Shown: positions 31,387-37,969 of the stretch, piece after piece
Layout of the letters: every line of letters starts with the position of its first letter
Position numbering within the stretch: position 1 is the first letter of the stretch
Assembly (NCBI GenBank): GCA_021828195.1
Contig: JAKASQ010000003.1
Location: forward strand, 87,526 to 125,494
Origin: Thermoplasmata archaeon
Lineage (GTDB): Archaea > Thermoplasmatota > Thermoplasmata > Lutacidiplasmatales > UBA184
Length of the DNA stretch: 37,969 nt
Direction of reading: 5' to 3'
The notes under the pieces: generated by a model
What the model saw: only the letters and a program-made list of their open reading frames with translations
Told to the model about the DNA's origin: nothing
Database searches by the model: none
Position numbers and translations under genes: made by a program

Positions 31387-31487
31387 GTCGGAGTGGCTCA
31401 GCCCGGTAGAGCACGGGACTCATAGCGGGACGATCGACCGTCCCGGGAGATATCCTGGGGCCGGGGGTTCAAATCCCCCCTCCGACA
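31387..31487 (+). tRNA. tRNA-Met(CAT) with intron, likely element integration site
   Basis: The acceptor strands GTCGGAG (31387-31393) and CTCCGAC (31480-31486) pair; discriminator A is at 31487. The anticodon stem CGGGA/TCCTG surrounds CAT at 31421-31423. A 27-nt intron (31425-31451) follows position 37 and carries the hairpin CGGGACG/CGTCCCG. The T-arm is GGGGGTTCAAATCCCCC. The anticodon stem lacks the three G-C pairs of initiator tRNA, so this is elongator Met, or possibly Ile2, which also has a CAT anticodon. A recombinase gene starts 44 bp after the tRNA. Confidence 0.93.
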
Positions 31488-31507
31488 TCTCCTAGGGGGG
31501 TTCAAAT
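31463..31507 (+). repeat. 12-bp direct repeat of the tRNA T-arm
   Basis: GGGGGTTCAAAT occurs at 31463-31474 (T-arm) and again at 31496-31507, 9 bp past the tRNA end. The second copy overlaps the probable promoter of the recombinase gene. It may be a trace of integration at the tRNA 3' end. Confidence 0.5.
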
Positions 31508-31509
31508 AC
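31501..31509 (+). promoter_or_regulatory. TATA-like element of the recombinase gene
   Basis: TTCAAATAC is centred about 26 nt before the GTG at 31531. The identical nine bases precede the next operon at 32962-32970. Confidence 0.5.
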
Positions 31510-31530
31510 ATCAAGTCCCCCACCCCACTC

Positions 31531-32922
31531 GTGGCCCGGAAGCCGTCCAGCCGACCATCGGAGCACATCCGAACCGGCTCGCCCGAGACGGAACTCGCGG
31601 GCCGGGCGATCGGACGCCACAAGGCCCTGCTCGCCGATCCGGCGGTCCGCTCCTGGTGGGAGGCACGGTCGCTTCGGTCCAGGCTCTCCGCCGACCAGTA
31701 CCTGCGCCAACTGGGCCTCCTTCTCGAGCGGCTCGCACTGACTCCGAGCGAGATCGGCGCGCTCGCCAAGAACGACCCGGACCGGCTTCGGGACCTGCTG
31801 ATTCACGACGCGGCGAAGCTGAAGCGCGAGGGGAAGCTCGATTCGTACATCTCGAAGTTCCTCGAGGGGCTCCGGTCGTACTTCCGCTTCCAACGGACCG
31901 CGTTCGACGGGTACCCCGCGCTATCCCCGGTCAAGGGAGCCAGCCTCGGCGCCGAACGTGTGCCCAGTCCCGAGGAGCTCGGGCGGATCCTCGACCACCT
32001 CTCTCCGCGCGGGCGAGTGATCGCCCTATTCTTCGCGCACAGCGGAGTTCGACCCGGAGTCCTGGGCGCCTACCAGGGTGAGAACGGTCTCCGGCTTTCC
32101 GACATTCCGGAGCTGGAGCTCGAACGGCGGAAGCGCAGCTTCTCGAAGGTCCCGTTCGTCATCCGGGTCCCGGCAGACCTCAGCAAGACGAGGGTCGCCT
32201 ACACGACCTTCGGCACTTCGCAGCTTGCGCGGACGCTTCTCACCTACCTGAACGACCGCGTGCGCGGGGGCGAATCATTGATCCCGGACTCACCCGTTCT
32301 TAGGGGGAATCCTGTGCGCGGGATTGCTCTGCTTTCGCGCCAGGCCGCCCGATACTCCAAGGGGTTCCTCAGCACCAAGGTCGTCGTCGAGGAGATCCGC
32401 TCCGCGCTCCAGGCCAACGTTCCCAAGGGCGTCCGCTGGAGACCCTACGTGCTGAGGGCGTACTGTAGCACCCGCCTTCTCATGGCCGAGAGCGCCGGGA
32501 AGATCACGCGAGATCTTCGCGAGGCGATCTTGGGCCACGACGGCGGGGTCGCAGCACGGTACAACGTGGGGAAGCGGTGGAGCGAGGAGCTCCTGAACGA
32601 GGCCCGGGCGGCGTACAAGCGGTGCGAGCCGTTCCTATCGACCGAGACGGTCACCCGGCCCGGCGAGGAGGGCGACCGCGTCGTGAAGGCGCTGTTCATA
32701 TCGCGCGGACTGCCCGCAGAGGAGGCCGCCCGCCTGGATTTCTCCTCCAAGACGGACGACGAGCTGGTCGAGTTGTTCAAGAAGCTCGGTGCGGGGCGAC
32801 CAGCTTCGGAAGCTCCCACCGAGCGCGCGGTCGCGACCCGGGAGGTCCCTGGACTTCTCGTGCAGGGTTGGAGGTACGTCGCCGCGCTCGATGCCGAGCA
32901 CACAATCCTCCGTTCGCCCTAG
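31531..32922 (+). CDS. Tyrosine recombinase/integrase
   Basis: A 463-residue site-specific recombinase of the archaeal integrase type. An N-terminal SAM-like DNA-binding part (about 40-130) leads to the catalytic domain. The first catalytic Arg is in HSGVRPGVLGAY (R174). The second box is RPYVLRAYCSTRLL (R309, with Tyr in the usual His position), then ILGHDGG (H336), and the nucleophile is probably Y344 in ARYNVGKRW. SEELLNEARAAYKRCEPFL is the typical tail seen in recombinases of archaeal mobile elements. About 90 further residues (from about 375) form an extra C-terminal domain. It starts with GTG, probably leaderless, directly behind tRNA-Met, the classic site for an integrated element. Confidence 0.9.
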   Translation: MARKPSSRPSEHIRTGSPETELAGRAIGRHKALLADPAVRSWWEARSLRSRLSADQYLRQLGLLLERLALTPSEIGALAKNDPDRLRDLLIHDAAKLKREGKLDSYISKFLEGLRSYFRFQRTAFDGYPALSPVKGASLGAERVPSPEELGRILDHLSPRGRVIALFFAHSGVRPGVLGAYQGENGLRLSDIPELELERRKRSFSKVPFVIRVPADLSKTRVAYTTFGTSQLARTLLTYLNDRVRGGESLIPDSPVLRGNPVRGIALLSRQAARYSKGFLSTKVVVEEIRSALQANVPKGVRWRPYVLRAYCSTRLLMAESAGKITRDLREAILGHDGGVAARYNVGKRWSEELLNEARAAYKRCEPFLSTETVTRPGEEGDRVVKALFISRGLPAEEAARLDFSSKTDDELVELFKKLGAGRPASEAPTERAVATREVPGLLVQGWRYVAALDAEHTILRSP

Positions 32923-32961
32923 ACCACCGCAGCACAGTAACCTGTACCCGCCGTCTGCGGC

Positions 32962-32970
32962 TTCAAATAC
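32962..32970 (+). promoter_or_regulatory. TATA-like element of the mobile-region operon
   Basis: TTCAAATAC, centred about 29 nt before the GTG at 32995 and identical to the element before the recombinase gene. Confidence 0.5.
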
Positions 32971-32994
32971 TGACTCCCGATTGGCTGGCGTCGG

Positions 32995-33246
32995 GTGGCG
33001 ACCACGACCCCCGACCGTGCGGCTCCAGAGGCCGACCGTCCCGTACGTCTACCTGGACCTGGCAGGGGCCGTACGGTGGACCTTAGCGGAGTGAAGGACG
33101 AGGCCCGGCGGTCGTTCGCGCCGGGCGACGTCGGCCGCGAGCTCGTGCTCGCCCTCCCCGGCCGGATGGACGACTACGAGCTCGATGCCCTGTTCCCGAC
33201 GCTCGTGCGCGTGCTTCGGGAACCCTCCCGGGAGCGTGGACCGTGA
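32995..33246 (+). CDS. Small hypothetical protein of the mobile element
   Basis: An 83-residue protein I do not recognise. The first 30 residues are Pro/Arg-rich and look disordered. The second half (GVKDEARRSFAPGDVGRELVLALPGRMDDYELDALFPTLVRVLRE, in short pieces) looks like two or three amphipathic helices. The GTG start sits about 29 nt after a TATA-like element, as expected for a leaderless gene, which is the main support that it is real. Its stop overlaps the next small frame as GTGA. Confidence 0.5.
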   Translation: MATTTPDRAAPEADRPVRLPGPGRGRTVDLSGVKDEARRSFAPGDVGRELVLALPGRMDDYELDALFPTLVRVLREPSRERGP

Positions 33247-33449
33247 GCCATAGGCCCGTTCCCCCGGGTGCCGATCCTCCCTCGAAGACCGGTTCCCCCG
33301 ATCGGGGAGCGCGGGAGAACGAATCTCAGGGAGGGCGGACTCTTCCGGGGGAACGTGGATCTTTGCAAGTAAAGTCCCACCGAGGGCGGTACTCGCTTGT
33401 CCGGCGGTGGCGCGACGGACCGATGAACCGCTCGGAGACCATCGCGTAG
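33243..33449 (+). CDS. Possible small basic protein
   Basis: A 68-residue frame starting with GTG in a GTGA overlap with the preceding gene and ending 33 bp before the methyltransferase gene. It is rich in Arg, Gly, Ser and Pro, with no recognised domain. The overlap suggests coupling, but the composition is also that of chance GC-rich sequence, so it may not be expressed. A small inverted repeat CTTT-GCAAGT-AAAG lies within it near 33361-33374. Confidence 0.3.
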   Translation: MSHRPVPPGADPPSKTGSPDRGARENESQGGRTLPGERGSLQVKSHRGRYSLVRRWRDGPMNRSETIA

Positions 33450-33482
33450 TTCGGGACCTCCCGGCCGACCTTCTGCGCGCCC

Positions 33483-34394
33483 GTGTTCCTCACAGAGGAC
33501 TGTACCGTGGTCCTCCAGCAGCTCGAGGCAGAGAGCGTCCAGTTGATCGTGACGTCCCCGCCCTACTTCGATCTGAAGGACACGCCCTGGGTCTCCTCGA
33601 ACGACTTCTCGACCCCCATCTACGTCCAGTACGTCGACCTTCTGGAGCGGGCCTGGAGGGAGTGCTTCAGGGTCTTGGATCACGGGTGCAAGCTGATCGT
33701 CAACATCGCGGACATATTCACCTCGGCTCAGGACTACGGGAAGAACGTCTGCATCCCGTTGCACGCAGGGGTGGTCCAGGGGGCCAGGAAGGTCGGGTTC
33801 GATCTCAAGAACACCATCATCTGGCGGAAGATGGCCACCCGCCGACCGTCCGGCGGCGGGAGGATGATGGGTTCCTGGCCCTACCCCAGGAAGCTCCTGG
33901 TCGCCCAGGACTTCGAGTACATCTTGGTCTTCGAGAAGCCAGGGCAGTCGAAGCGGATGCCGTCTATGACGGAGAAGAAGGCCTCCGGACTGCGCCGGGC
34001 GGATTACGACATCTACGTCGACGGCCTCTGGACCTTCCCTGGAGCGCGCAAGAACCTGCACCCGGCGCCGTTCCCCGAGGAACTGGCGTACCGACTCACC
34101 CGTATGTACTCGGTCGTAGGGGACGCCGTTCTGGACCCGTTCTCCGGGTCCGGCACAACGGTGTACGTGGCGACCCAGCTTGCGCGCCAGGCGATCGGGA
34201 TCGAACTGGACAAGGGCAGGAACCAAGTTGCGCGGGCTCGGGCCGAGCGGCTCCGTCGGCTCTGGGAGGGAAGAGGTTCCCCCGGGGTCTGTTCCGCGGA
34301 CTCAAACGCCAGCCGGTCGGGTAGAACCCCGGGGGTAATCCCTCGGGTAGACCCAAGGGTGGACCTAGGGGCCAACCCCACCGGCGGAGGCTAA
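33483..34394 (+). CDS. Beta-class DNA methyltransferase of the mobile element
   Basis: A 303-residue DNA N4-cytosine or N6-adenine methyltransferase. The N-terminus is FLTEDCTVVLQQLEAESVQLIVTSPPYFD, with the catalytic TSPPY near residues 25-29. NTIIWRK, FEYILVFEK and WTFPG are typical middle elements. The SAM-binding motif DPFSGSGTT lies near residue 218, followed by GIELD. This late position of the SAM motif is the beta-class order. Only GTG at 33483 is available as a start after an in-frame stop. The last 35 residues are a Pro/Arg/Asp repeat (GVIPRVDPRVD) beyond the domain. No endonuclease gene is recognisable next to it. It probably belongs to the operon starting at 32995 and is followed 2 bp on by the RHH/zinc gene. 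Confidence 0.9.
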   Translation: MFLTEDCTVVLQQLEAESVQLIVTSPPYFDLKDTPWVSSNDFSTPIYVQYVDLLERAWRECFRVLDHGCKLIVNIADIFTSAQDYGKNVCIPLHAGVVQGARKVGFDLKNTIIWRKMATRRPSGGGRMMGSWPYPRKLLVAQDFEYILVFEKPGQSKRMPSMTEKKASGLRRADYDIYVDGLWTFPGARKNLHPAPFPEELAYRLTRMYSVVGDAVLDPFSGSGTTVYVATQLARQAIGIELDKGRNQVARARAERLRRLWEGRGSPGVCSADSNASRSGRTPGVIPRVDPRVDLGANPTGGG

Positions 34395-34396
34395 GT

Positions 34397-34819
34397 ATGG
34401 GCTCGAGCGGGATGCCGCCTGGGTCGGGCACGCGACCTGCCCGACGTCGTCGAACGCCGCCGAAGCCGCCGTCTCGCTGGAAGCTCGAACATCCTACTCT
34501 CTCCGTGCGCATGACGGTGGCCCAAAGAGATGATGTCCTTCGAGCACGGGCGACGACCGGAAGAAGGCTCGGAGACCTGGTCCACGACGGCGTCCGCGGC
34601 GCTCAACCGTCCTACTGGGTGGGGTACAACTCCGGGTACTTGCGGGCCGTCCGGGAGGATCTCGCGCAGCCAATACCTATTGTCGTACCGTGCCGCGTCT
34701 GCGGCGGCATGGTAACGGGTGATGGAAGAGACTCGAGATTTCTACAGTGGGTCCGGGAAGGCGCTAACGGTGGCCACCTCGGTTGCCCGAGTCGCAGCCA
34801 GAGCGGCTCCTCCCCTTAG
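34397..34819 (+). CDS. Predicted RHH plus zinc-finger DNA-binding protein
   Basis: A 140-residue protein. After a basic disordered start, residues about 35-65 (LSVRMTVAQRDDVLRARATTGRRLGDLV) resemble a ribbon-helix-helix or MetJ/Arc-like strand-helix-helix. A Tyr/Gly segment (WVGYNSGYLRAVRED) follows, and then a likely zinc site, VPCRVCGG with a downstream HLGC. Proteins with this mix of an RHH-like N-terminus, a GYxxGY middle and a Cys2-His-Cys end are frequent in archaeal mobile elements, where they are thought to act as regulators; this is recollection of a pattern, not a search. It starts 2 bp after the methyltransferase stop, so it may regulate that operon. Confidence 0.6.
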   Translation: MGSSGMPPGSGTRPARRRRTPPKPPSRWKLEHPTLSVRMTVAQRDDVLRARATTGRRLGDLVHDGVRGAQPSYWVGYNSGYLRAVREDLAQPIPIVVPCRVCGGMVTGDGRDSRFLQWVREGANGGHLGCPSRSQSGSSP

Positions 34820-34982
34820 GCCGGGCCTCTGGTAAAGACCTGTAGCCGTCGTTTACGTCATCGCAGGCAACTAGGCCCCGGGTAGATGCCCGCCTCGACT
34901 AGGAGCGTGTTGCGCAGCGACACTTCCCGCCTGACGTGAACTCAGACGGAGGTACTATAGCCGGGGTCATCTTCCCCCGGCC

Positions 34983-35587
34983 ATGGACTCCTCGACTCCG
35001 AAGGCGAACTTCCGCCGATACGACCCCCACCAGAACCTCCTCCTCCCGCCGAGTCTCGAGGACTGGCTCCCCGAGGATCACCTCGCCCGCTTCATCTCGG
35101 AGTTCGTCGATACGCAGATCGATCTCACGCTCTTCTCGCACGGCTACTACAACGCCGAAGGCGGCAACCTCGCCTTCCACCCGGCCCTCCTGCTGAAGCT
35201 CTGGCTCTACGGCTACTGCATCGGCACCCCCACCTCTCGCAAGGTGGCGCGCGCCACCTATGACGACGTGGCGTTCCGATGGCTCGCCGTCGATCAGCAC
35301 CCGACCTACTCGACGCTCGCAAGATTCCGCGAGCGGAACCTCGGGAACTTCCACGCCCTGTTCCTCCGCGTGCTGAAGCTCTGCCAGGAGGCGGACCTCG
35401 TCGGAGGCACTCGGATGGCGCTGGACGGGACGAAGGTGAAGGCGAACGCCTCGAAGCACCGAGCGATGAGCCACGGCAAGATGCTCGAGAAGGAGCGGCA
35501 GCTCGACGAGGAGTTGAGGAAGAGCATCGACGAATACTTCCGGAAGGTGGCGGAGAATGACGCCGAGGAGGATCGGCGGTTCGGTAA
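34983..35587 (+). pseudogene. IS1182-type transposase, truncated
   Basis: The first 200 or so residues of an IS1182-family transposase, where full length is about 450-500. Visible are LLPPSLEDWLPEDHLARFI, LAFHPALLLKLWLYGYCIGTPTSRKV, DVAFRWLAVDQHPTYSTLARFRERN and the first part of the DDE core, MALDGTKVKANAS. The frame ends abruptly after DRRFGK, exactly at the left end of the ISAzo13-like element. The frame reads on into that element for 27 unrelated codons to 35669. The missing second half is not found beyond the right end of the inserted element, so part of the IS1182 copy was lost as well. Confidence 0.85.
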
Positions 35588-36867
35588 GGGTTCGTTAGGA
35601 AACAAAGTCTCTAGTATCTGGTTCTTCCGCTTCCGTTCGTGGAGGACCCTGCGCTCCGTCGGAAACTAACACTTCTCACGCGCCATTTGGATGAGCGGAG
35701 CCGTCGGCTCGTCCTCGGCGCCGAGGCTCAGGCATTGGGCCACGGAGGCATCGCCCGGGTCCACCGTGCCACCGGGGTCGCCCGGAGCACGATCGCCGAC
35801 GGGATCCGCCAACTGCATCAACCCCCCTTGCCGGAGGCCCGGATCCGCCGCCCGGGAGGCGGGCGAACGCGGACGACGACGAAGGACCCCTCGCTTCGGT
35901 CCGATCTCCTCGCCCTGGTCGAACCCAGCACTCGAGGGGATCCCGAGTCGCCCTTGAAGTCGGTCTCCAAGAGCCTGCGCCACCTCACCGGGGTCCTCCG
36001 GAACCAGGGCCACGAGGTCAGCCACTGGCTGACGCGCGAGCTCTTGGCGGAGGCAGGCTACAGCCTTCAGGGGAACCGAAAGACGAAGGAGGGCAGCCGC
36101 CACCCCGACCGGAACGCCCAGTTCGAGCACATCAATGCCCGGGCCCTCGCCCAGCAGCGGGCCGGTGAGCCTGTCATCTCCGTCGACACCAAGAAGAAGG
36201 AGTTGGTGGGGAACTTCAAGAACGCCGGCGAGGAGTGGCTCCCGAAGGGGAAGCCCGAGCGGGTCCGGGTCCACGACTTTCTCATCGCCGAGAACGGCAA
36301 GGCGATCCCGTACGGGGTCTACGATCTATCGAGGAACGCGGGCTGGGTCAGCGTGGGGATCGACCACGACACGGCGAGCTTCGCGGTCCGGAGCATCGGA
36401 CGGTGGTGGCAGAAGATGGGGAGGGCCGCCTACCCCCGCGCCACCTCGCTGATGATCACCGCCGACTCCGGGGGGAGCAACAGCGCCCGGTCGAGGCTCT
36501 GGAAGTGGGAGCTGCAGCGGTTCGCCGACCGTACCAGGCTGACCGTTCACGTCTGCCACTTCCCGCCGGGGACGAGCAAGTGGAACAAAATCGAGCACCG
36601 GCTCTTCTCGTTCATCACGCAGAACTGGCGAGGACGGCCCCTGAGGGACCTGGCGACGATCGTCAGCCTGATCGGTGCCGTATGGACTCACACAGGGCTC
36701 CGGGTCCGGGCCGAGCTGGACCCGGGGAAGTACCCCGCCGGGCGCAAGGTCACGGGCGAAATGGCCCGGCTCCGAATCGTACCTGATGTGTTTCACGGGG
36801 ACTGGAACTACACCATTCGACCCCGGCCCTGAAGCCGGAAGTGACGGGGTAATCTCCTAACAGGCCC
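35588..36867. mobile_element. ISAzo13-type insertion sequence
   Basis: A 1280-bp element bounded by imperfect inverted repeats. The left end reads GGGTTCGTTAGGAAAC (35588-35603); the right end, reverse-complemented, reads GGGCCTGTTAGGAGAT (36852-36867). They share GGG and GTTAGGA. The trinucleotide TAA flanks both sides (35585-35587 and 36868-36870) and may be the target duplication. The only gene inside is the transposase at 35639-36832. Confidence 0.75.
35639..36832 (+). CDS. ISAzo13-family transposase
   Basis: A 397-residue DDE transposase. An N-terminal helix-turn-helix (about 35-60, IARVHRATGVARSTIADGI) binds the ends. The catalytic part shows VISVDTKKKELVGNFKNAGEEW (first Asp), MITADSGGSNSARSRLWKWEL (second Asp) and FPPGTSKWNKIEHRLFSFITQNWRG (Glu), all signatures of the ISAzo13 group often called Rhodopirellula transposase. 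GVDHDTA-like GIDHDTASFAVRSIGRWW is also typical. It starts with GTG 51 bp inside the left end. The frame is intact, so the element may still be active. It lies within the truncated IS1182 copy. Confidence 0.92.
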   Translation: MEDPALRRKLTLLTRHLDERSRRLVLGAEAQALGHGGIARVHRATGVARSTIADGIRQLHQPPLPEARIRRPGGGRTRTTTKDPSLRSDLLALVEPSTRGDPESPLKSVSKSLRHLTGVLRNQGHEVSHWLTRELLAEAGYSLQGNRKTKEGSRHPDRNAQFEHINARALAQQRAGEPVISVDTKKKELVGNFKNAGEEWLPKGKPERVRVHDFLIAENGKAIPYGVYDLSRNAGWVSVGIDHDTASFAVRSIGRWWQKMGRAAYPRATSLMITADSGGSNSARSRLWKWELQRFADRTRLTVHVCHFPPGTSKWNKIEHRLFSFITQNWRGRPLRDLATIVSLIGAVWTHTGLRVRAELDPGKYPAGRKVTGEMARLRIVPDVFHGDWNYTIRPRP

Positions 36868-36870
36868 TAA

Positions 36871-37180
36871 GCCTGTGGATTTCCGGCCTGTAGTTGACCT
36901 CCTCAAGAAGAGCCGATGCCGAAACGACCGATCCATTATTCGAGTACTCTGACTCTCTGCATCGATTGGAGAGGCGAGGGCTCACTCCAACAGGCAAAGG
37001 CGCGGTCCCGTTAGATCGCTATCTGCCAGTCAACTCAGAGTAGGTAGGGCACTACTCGTTTTCGCTGACAAGGCTCACTTACAAACCGATCAGGAATCGG
37101 CCAAGCCCCGACCAGGTGCAGACGGACGGCTTCAAAATGCGCCGGATGACGCTGATCCGAGGACCCGCCCTCTGGAGTAC
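36871..37180. other. Lower-GC intergenic stretch
   Basis: About 310 bp with visibly lower GC than the rest of the window. The frame of the downstream glycosylase is open back to a stop at 36950-36952 but lacks a standard start codon before 37181. A TTCAAAA element at 37131-37137 could be its promoter. Nothing else was recognised. Confidence 0.45.
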
Positions 37181-37834
37181 TTGTTCGGCGTGATCTTTGA
37201 TCGTCAGAAGGAGGGGGAAGAAGCTTGGGTCGCGCCGTTCATACTCAACAAGAGATTGGTCGATGCCGGCTGGCCCCCGCTCAGCGCTCGATCGGTTTCG
37301 AGGATGCGCACCCCGCAACTAGCTCGGCTCATTCACGGGAACAGAGGAACGGAGAAAGCACTTCACCATTCTTGCAATGAGATCGCGAAGGCGTTGGTGT
37401 TCGCGAGCAGGAAGATTGTCGCGGAATACGGGGGCGATGCAAGCAGAATCCGGGATGATCGGCCCACCGCCCGGGAATTGGTGCTACGGTTCGATGAGTT
37501 CTACGGAATCGGGCAGAAGCTCTACTCTATGGCGGCTCGCATTCTCGTCGAGGACTACAACGTCCCTATAACTGGGGACAGGAGTGCTCTCGACATCTCT
37601 CTCGACCGACATGTTCGTCGAGTCTTCATTCGAACTGGATTGGTGGAGAGGGATGACGGGCCCACGATCGTCCGAGTCGCACAGAAACTGCACCCGGACT
37701 TCCCCGGTGTGCTGGACATTCCAACTTGGCGAATTGGTTCAGAGTGGTGCCACCCGAGCCGACCGGACTGCCAAAGCTGTCCGATCAGGCTCTACTGCCC
37801 CAAGAAGAGACGATATCGAGAAGTGGTTCCATAG
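37181..37834 (+). CDS. HhH-GPD DNA glycosylase with FeS cluster (endonuclease III-like)
   Basis: At least 217 residues. The helix-hairpin-helix has FYGIGQK with the catalytic-type Lys113, and LDRHVRRVF gives the conserved Asp142 of the family. The C-terminus carries Cys190-X6-Cys197-X2-Cys200-X5-Cys206, the [4Fe-4S] loop of endonuclease III and MutY relatives. The N-terminal LFGVIFDRQKEGEEAWVAPF region is typical of a distinct archaeal and bacterial subgroup of unknown base specificity. It should remove a damaged or modified base. The TTG at 37181 is the only standard start available, although relatives suggest about 20 more residues upstream. Base composition is less GC-rich than the neighbours, pointing to transfer with the mobile region. 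Confidence 0.85.
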   Translation: MFGVIFDRQKEGEEAWVAPFILNKRLVDAGWPPLSARSVSRMRTPQLARLIHGNRGTEKALHHSCNEIAKALVFASRKIVAEYGGDASRIRDDRPTARELVLRFDEFYGIGQKLYSMAARILVEDYNVPITGDRSALDISLDRHVRRVFIRTGLVERDDGPTIVRVAQKLHPDFPGVLDIPTWRIGSEWCHPSRPDCQSCPIRLYCPKKRRYREVVP

Positions 37835-37852
37835 CCGCTAGCTGTGCTGTAG

Positions 37853-37892
37853 CAGGACATCTGGCCGTCTGAATTGTCAGGACATATGGCCG
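37853..37892. repeat. Direct repeat near a probable transposon end
   Basis: CAGGACATCTGGCCG (37853-37867) and CAGGACATATGGCCG (37878-37892) match at 14 of 15 positions, 25 bp apart. An inverted partial copy, AGATGTCCGG, lies at 37923-37932. Repeated short motifs like this are typical of transposase-binding sites at IS ends. Confidence 0.55.
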
Positions 37893-37905
37893 GCCCCGGG
37901 AAGGG

Positions 37906-37969
37906 GTGGCCGTGGTCAGGGAAGATGTCCGGTTCCGTCTACAAGTGGTCAAGCAGCACCTGGAGCGAG
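37906..37969 (+). CDS. Possible transposase N-terminus, partial
   Basis: A GTG at 37906, or the GTG at 37912, opens a frame (VREDVRFRLQVVKQHLER) that runs off the right edge. Its location just inside the repeated GGACATNTGGCC motifs and its helical, charged start resemble the beginning of an IS-encoded transposase. Only about 20 residues are visible, so this is tentative. Confidence 0.35.
   Translation, partial: MAVVREDVRFRLQVVKQHLER

Noticed and set aside
33483-37834. Methyltransferase plus mismatch glycosylase module, as known for cytosine-5 methylation plasmids
   Set aside because: The methyltransferase is of the amino (N4/N6) type, whose product does not create T:G mismatches, and insertion sequences separate the two genes.
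1-37969. CRISPR array
   Set aside because: No regularly spaced repeat-spacer pattern was seen.

Overview
This 38 kb window is GC-rich archaeal DNA. The archaeal assignment rests on genes for RNA polymerase subunit Rpo6/RpoK, ribosomal protein eS1 (S3ae), an archaeal-type UMP kinase, a translin-family protein, a DUF357 protein and class III (pilin-type) signal sequences. It also rests on two tRNA genes with an intron after position 37, and on TATA-like elements about 26 nt upstream of many start codons (leaderless transcription). A solitary 5S rRNA gene with its own promoter, a tricorn-factor-like M1 aminopeptidase and a Thermoplasmata-style secreted repeat protein point to Thermoplasmatota. 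That lineage call is inference.

Positions 1-8400 carry a partial secreted repeat protein divergent from a winged-helix protein, tRNA-Gly(GCC), a potassium channel with an RCK domain, rpoK, an overlapping DUF357/translin/MTA-phosphorylase operon, a transaldolase-like gene missing its centre, endonuclease IV, a membrane protein and the 5S rRNA. Positions 8400-18100 are mostly metabolic: M1 aminopeptidase, a hotdog thioesterase divergent from a mevalonate-pathway decarboxylase, rpiA, an enoyl-CoA hydratase with a PaaA-like diiron protein, UMP kinase with adenylate kinase, a histidine phosphatase, tRNA-Tyr (intron), tRNA-Gly(CCC) and a double-ACT protein. About 530 bp between these two tRNAs holds strong hairpins but no convincing gene.

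Positions 18234-25201 form one tightly packed operon: a large pilin-like protein, a secretion ATPase, two TadC/GspF-like membrane proteins, a second secretion ATPase and, 7 bp further on, a beta-class DNA methyltransferase. This is the most interesting system in the window. Two ATPases plus a methyltransferase would suit an extending and retracting, DNA-handling pilus, though that is a hypothesis. Convergent to it lie a small helical protein, an AAA+ ATPase/VWA pair and an MFS transporter; rps3ae reads away from them.

From tRNA-Met (31387, intron-containing) to the right edge the window looks like an integrated element. It starts with a tyrosine recombinase directly behind the tRNA. A likely operon follows, made of two small unknown proteins, a second DNA methyltransferase and a ribbon-helix-helix/zinc protein. 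After that come a truncated IS1182-type transposase abutted by a complete ISAzo13-type insertion sequence, a lower-GC HhH-GPD DNA glycosylase, and the start of what may be another transposable element.
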